A stretch of DNA of 64,000 nt from Achromobacter sp. MYb9 (GTDB lineage Bacteria > Pseudomonadota > Gammaproteobacteria > Burkholderiales > Burkholderiaceae_B), in NCBI RefSeq assembly GCF_002975275.1, contig NZ_PCOQ01000016.1, positions 1 through 64,000 of the forward strand. The letters run 5' to 3'. This document shows, piece by piece, positions 61,277-64,000 of this stretch (its first letter is position 1; each line of letters begins with the position of its first letter). The notes beneath the pieces are model-generated. The model was not told where the DNA came from and did no database searches. It saw nothing but the letters and a program-made list of their open reading frames with translations. Both the position numbers and the translations under genes were made by a program.

Positions 61277-61733
61277 CCACGGGCACCGTCAAGCCGTTCT
61301 TCACGCGGTTCATCACCACCAGCGTCGAGAAGCGCTTGACGTTCGGGTTGCCCCAGAAATGGCGCTGGGCGAAGACTTCGTATTCAGCCATGTCGGACAT
61401 GGTCAGCGTCAACACGAAATCGACCTCGCCCGTGACCGAGAGGCACTGCATGATCTCGGGCGCGCCCTGCATCGCGCGCTTGAACTGATCAAGCTTGTCG
61501 GCGCGTTCGCTCTCCAGCGACACCAGCACCACCATCATGATGCCGCGGCCTACGGCGGCGGGGTCCACCACCGATACGTCGGCCGTGACCACGTTGGATT
61601 CGCGCAGCCGCTTCATGCGGCGCAGGCAGGACACCGGCGACAGGTTCACGCGCTGGGCGACGTCCTGGCTGGTGCGCTGGTTGTCTTCCTGCAGGCTTTG
61701 CAGGATTTGAAGGTCGAAATCGTCTAGTTCCAT
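61263..61733 (-). CDS. Lrp/AsnC-family regulator
   Basis: The 156-residue protein has the Lrp helix-turn-helix (DLQILQSLQEDNQRTSQDVAQRVNLSPVSCLRRMKRL) and an effector-binding ferredoxin-like domain ending in VMNRVKNGLTVP. ATG 61733 (MELDDFDLQ) is the family start. The divergent neighbour is a LysE-type amino acid exporter, a common target of such regulators. Confidence 0.92.
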   Translation of the reverse strand: MELDDFDLQILQSLQEDNQRTSQDVAQRVNLSPVSCLRRMKRLRESNVVTADVSVVDPAAVGRGIMMVVLVSLESERADKLDQFKRAMQGAPEIMQCLSVTGEVDFVLTLTMSDMAEYEVFAQRHFWGNPNVKRFSTLVVMNRVKNGLTVPVATSA

Positions 61734-61924
61734 GGGGTCTCGGAACGCAGGGTATCCGGCCGAAGGGGGCCATCGCCAGATTCTAATCCTGACGGCGACG
61801 GAACCCGGCCCCATTTCGACGGGAAACTTCATTTCAGCCCGGCCTGACGCAGGAATTCATCAGCCGCCTTGCTTACACTGGGAGCCTGCCACCCGCCACG
61901 CGGGATTTCCAGCCGTATCCCGCA

Positions 61925-62569
61925 ATGCCCTCACTCCAGCTTTTCCTGCTTTTCCTCGCCGCCGACGCGGCGCTCAAACTCACGCCCGGCCCGGACATGG
62001 CGCTGACGCTGTCACGCGGAATGACGCAAGGATTCCGGCCCGCCTTCCATAGCGTGTTGGGCAATGTGGCGGCCGGCTTCATCCAGGTGCCCGCCGTGGT
62101 GTTGGGCCTGGCGTCGGTGCTGCGCGCCTTTCCCGCGTTGTTCGTGGGCATCAAGGCGGCGGGCGGCCTGTACCTGGGCTATCTGGGTATCAAGGCGATC
62201 ATCCGCTGCGCACAGTCGGCCGACGTGTCCTTGAGCGCCCGGCCGGGCGACGCCCGCGACGCCTTCTGGCAAGGGTTCATGACGAACCTGCTGAACCCGA
62301 AGGTGTTGCTGTTCATGATCGCGTTCCTGCCGCAGTTCACGACTCCGGACAACGGGCCGGTCTGGCTCCAGATGTTGGTGCTGGGCATCACGATGAAGGT
62401 GCTGAGCCTGCCCTACGGCAGCTTCTTCGCCTATGGCGCGTCGCGCATCCGCGGCTGGGTCGGGCGCAATCCGTGGTTCCTGCGGATGCAGCAAGGCTTG
62501 CTGGGCGCCATCATGGTCGGCCTGGCCCTGTTTGTGCTTTACTCCACCGCCGCGAACCCAACCCCCTGA
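61925..62569 (+). CDS. LysE-family amino acid exporter
   Basis: The 214-residue inner-membrane protein has about six transmembrane segments and LysE/RhtB landmarks (LTPGPDMALTLSRGMTQGFRPAF, GGLYLGYLGIKAI, WQGFMTNLLNPKVLLFMIAFLPQF). It exports an amino acid. Divergent Lrp regulation fits amino-acid-induced expression. It is followed after 29 bp by a second exporter gene. Confidence 0.9.
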   Translation: MPSLQLFLLFLAADAALKLTPGPDMALTLSRGMTQGFRPAFHSVLGNVAAGFIQVPAVVLGLASVLRAFPALFVGIKAAGGLYLGYLGIKAIIRCAQSADVSLSARPGDARDAFWQGFMTNLLNPKVLLFMIAFLPQFTTPDNGPVWLQMLVLGITMKVLSLPYGSFFAYGASRIRGWVGRNPWFLRMQQGLLGAIMVGLALFVLYSTAANPTP

Positions 62570-62598
62570 TTCCCCGCTTTTCGCCTCACGCCGCTTCC

Positions 62599-63507
62599 AT
62601 GACCGCCGCCACGCTGAATACCGGGCACAACGCCTCGGCCTCCACCCTGCTTCCCACCCTGTCGCTGATTGGCGCCATGGCCTCGCTGTGCATTGGCACG
62701 TCGTTCGCCAAGTCGCTGTTTCCCGAAGTGGGCGCCCAGGGCACGACGGCCTACCGCATCGTCATCGGGGCAATCATCCTGATCGCGTTCTGGCGCCCGT
62801 GGCGCTTTCCGCTGACCCGCCAGAACGCCGCCAAGATCGCGTTGTACGGCGTCACGCTGGCCTGCATGAACCTGCTGTTCTACATGGCGCTGCGCACGCT
62901 GCCGCTGGGCGTGGCGATCGCCATTGAATTCACCGGGCCGCTGACGCTGGCGGTGGTGCTGTCGCGGCGCGCGATCGATTTCGTCTGGATCGCCTGCGCG
63001 CTGACCGGACTGGTGCTGCTGATCCCCACCGGGCAATCCATCCATGACCTGGACCCGACCGGCATCGCCTACGCGCTGGCCGCCGCGGTCTGCTGGGCGC
63101 TCTACATCATCTTCGGCAAGATGGCCGGCAATGTGCACGGCGGGCAGGCGACGTCGCTGGGCCTGCTGGCGGCGACGATGGTCGCCCTGCCCGTGGGCGC
63201 GGCCCACGCGGGCATGGCCTTGCTTGACCCCAAGCTGATCCTGGCCGGCATCGGCGTAGGCATCCTGTCCAGCGCGCTGCCGTATTCATTGGAAATGGTG
63301 GCGTTGCGGCGTTTGCCGCAGAAAACCTTCGGCGTGCTGCTCAGCATGGAACCCGCGATGGGCGCGTTGGCCGGCGTGATCGTGCTGAATGAACACCTGA
63401 CCCAAACGCAGTGGCTGGCCATCTGCGGGATCATCCTGGCATCCGCGGGTTGCGCCGCGACCGCGCAGCGCACCCGCAAGCTGCCTGCCCCACCGGCTCC
63501 GGACTAA
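62599..63507 (+). CDS. rhtA: EamA-family exporter, RhtA-like
   Basis: The 302-residue membrane protein has ten transmembrane segments in two EamA repeats. Segments MALRTLPLGVAIAIEFTGPL and YSLEMVALRRLPQKTFGVLL are typical of the threonine/homoserine exporter RhtA. ATG 62599 is chosen after the end of the LysE gene. It probably forms a small export operon with it. Confidence 0.85.
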   Translation: MTAATLNTGHNASASTLLPTLSLIGAMASLCIGTSFAKSLFPEVGAQGTTAYRIVIGAIILIAFWRPWRFPLTRQNAAKIALYGVTLACMNLLFYMALRTLPLGVAIAIEFTGPLTLAVVLSRRAIDFVWIACALTGLVLLIPTGQSIHDLDPTGIAYALAAAVCWALYIIFGKMAGNVHGGQATSLGLLAATMVALPVGAAHAGMALLDPKLILAGIGVGILSSALPYSLEMVALRRLPQKTFGVLLSMEPAMGALAGVIVLNEHLTQTQWLAICGIILASAGCAATAQRTRKLPAPPAPD

Positions 63508-63554
63508 GCCGGGCCGAAGCGCCAGGCCCGGCACCAGCCCCGGCTTGCTGCGCT

Positions 63555-64000
63555 TTACTCCGCCGAAATGCCTTTGTGGCGGATCACCGCACCCCAGCGC
63601 TTGTATTCCTCCCCGGCATAGGCAGCGAATGCCTGCGGTGTACTGCCGGTGGGCTCCATGCCTTGCAGCGTCAATTGCTTGATCACGTCGGGCGATTGCA
63701 GCGCCGCGACGATGGCGCGGCTAAGTTTTTCGACAATGGGCGCTGGCGTGCCAGCCGGCGCCACCACGCCTTGCCACGCCGCCGCTTCAAACACATGCCC
63801 GCCTGCTTCCGCGAAGGTAGGCACGTCCGGCAGTTGCGCCGACCGCCGTGCCGACGGCACCGCGATGGCGCGCAGCTTGCCCGCCTGGATCAACGGCCGG
63901 GCGGCGGCCAGGTCGGCCATCATCATCGGCACCACGCCGGAAGCGACGTCCTGCAAGGCGGGCGGCGTGCCCTTGTAGGGAATGGCCGTCGCCCGACCGC
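63555..64000 (-). CDS. Tripartite tricarboxylate (Bug) substrate-binding protein, 5' end outside window
   Basis: The visible C-terminal part (about 148 codons) contains the Bug segments IPYKGTPPALQDVASGVV, LRAIAVPSARRSAQLPDVPTFAEAG and WQGVVAPAGTPAPIVEKL. The reading frame stays open to position 64000, so the signal peptide and N-terminal lobe lie beyond the window. It is convergent with the RhtA-like gene. Confidence 0.9.
   Translation of the reverse strand, partial: GRATAIPYKGTPPALQDVASGVVPMMMADLAAARPLIQAGKLRAIAVPSARRSAQLPDVPTFAEAGGHVFEAAAWQGVVAPAGTPAPIVEKLSRAIVAALQSPDVIKQLTLQGMEPTGSTPQAFAAYAGEEYKRWGAVIRHKGISAE

Noticed and set aside
1-64000. CRISPR arrays, insertion sequences, prophage genes, integrases
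   Set aside because: No array of regular repeats and no transposase, integrase or phage structural gene was recognised.

Overview
The window is about 64 kb of GC-rich proteobacterial chromosome. Gene content points to an Alcaligenaceae beta-proteobacterium, most likely Achromobacter or a close Bordetella relative. The evidence is three Bug-type tripartite-tricarboxylate receptor proteins, the housekeeping order hemA-prfA-prmC-grxD-ubiX, a CysI-like sulfite reductase followed by a DUF934 protein, DUF2970, and many IclR, LysR and GntR catabolic regulators. The genus is inferred from gene content only.

Layout. 0.2-6.5 kb: a C-terminally truncated 2-isopropylmalate synthase, a LysR regulator, a GNAT acetyltransferase, an MFS transporter, a pseudo-receiver/winged-helix/EAL protein, and queC. 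6.6-9.5 kb: ppc. 9.7-18 kb: an aromatic/short-chain-acid block. One operon carries hydroxyacyl-CoA dehydrogenase, an AtoE-type permease and an SDR. A second carries pcaI, pcaJ, catC, a YciI-like protein, pcaD and a cyclase. An IclR regulator lies between them, and both promoters carry the same pair of 15-bp dyads spaced 19 bp apart. 18-20 kb: PsiF, a FxLYD protein and a beta-carbonic anhydrase. 20-30.4 kb: a GntR-controlled operon with an SDR, livKHMGF, two more SDRs, a 3-ketosteroid-dehydrogenase-like flavoprotein and a glutathione S-transferase. 30.5-36.6 kb: a hypothetical protein, a DUF3100-like membrane protein with a divergent LysR, DUF2970, and sulfite reductase with DUF934. 36.5-41.6 kb: an IclR regulator divergent from a Bug receptor, acyl-CoA synthetase, citryl-CoA-lyase-like and SDR operon. 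41.6-48.1 kb: metQ, a DUF6817-like protein, then ubiX, grxD, prmC, prfA and hemA. 48.4-49.1 kb: two identical tRNA-Phe genes and a RelB-type antitoxin with a truncated toxin. 49.2-55.3 kb: a TPP riboswitch followed by luxE-like, luxC-like, three ABC transporter genes and an SDR. 55.3-64 kb: an MscS channel, an M20 amidohydrolase with a divergent LysR, a Bug receptor, an Lrp regulator, LysE and RhtA-type exporters, and a Bug gene cut by the window end.

The most interesting locus is the TPP-riboswitch operon. It joins the LuxE/LuxC fatty-acid-reductase chemistry (carboxylate to aldehyde), without luciferase genes, to a thiamin-precursor-type ABC transporter and a short-chain dehydrogenase. All six genes are translationally coupled or nearly so. 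The simplest reading is a salvage system that imports an oxidised thiamin breakdown product, such as a pyrimidine or thiazole carboxylate, and reduces it to the alcohol needed for thiamin synthesis. Other candidate pathways are the Bug/CoA-ligase/citryl-CoA-lyase-like operon and the GntR/Liv/three-SDR/flavoprotein operon.
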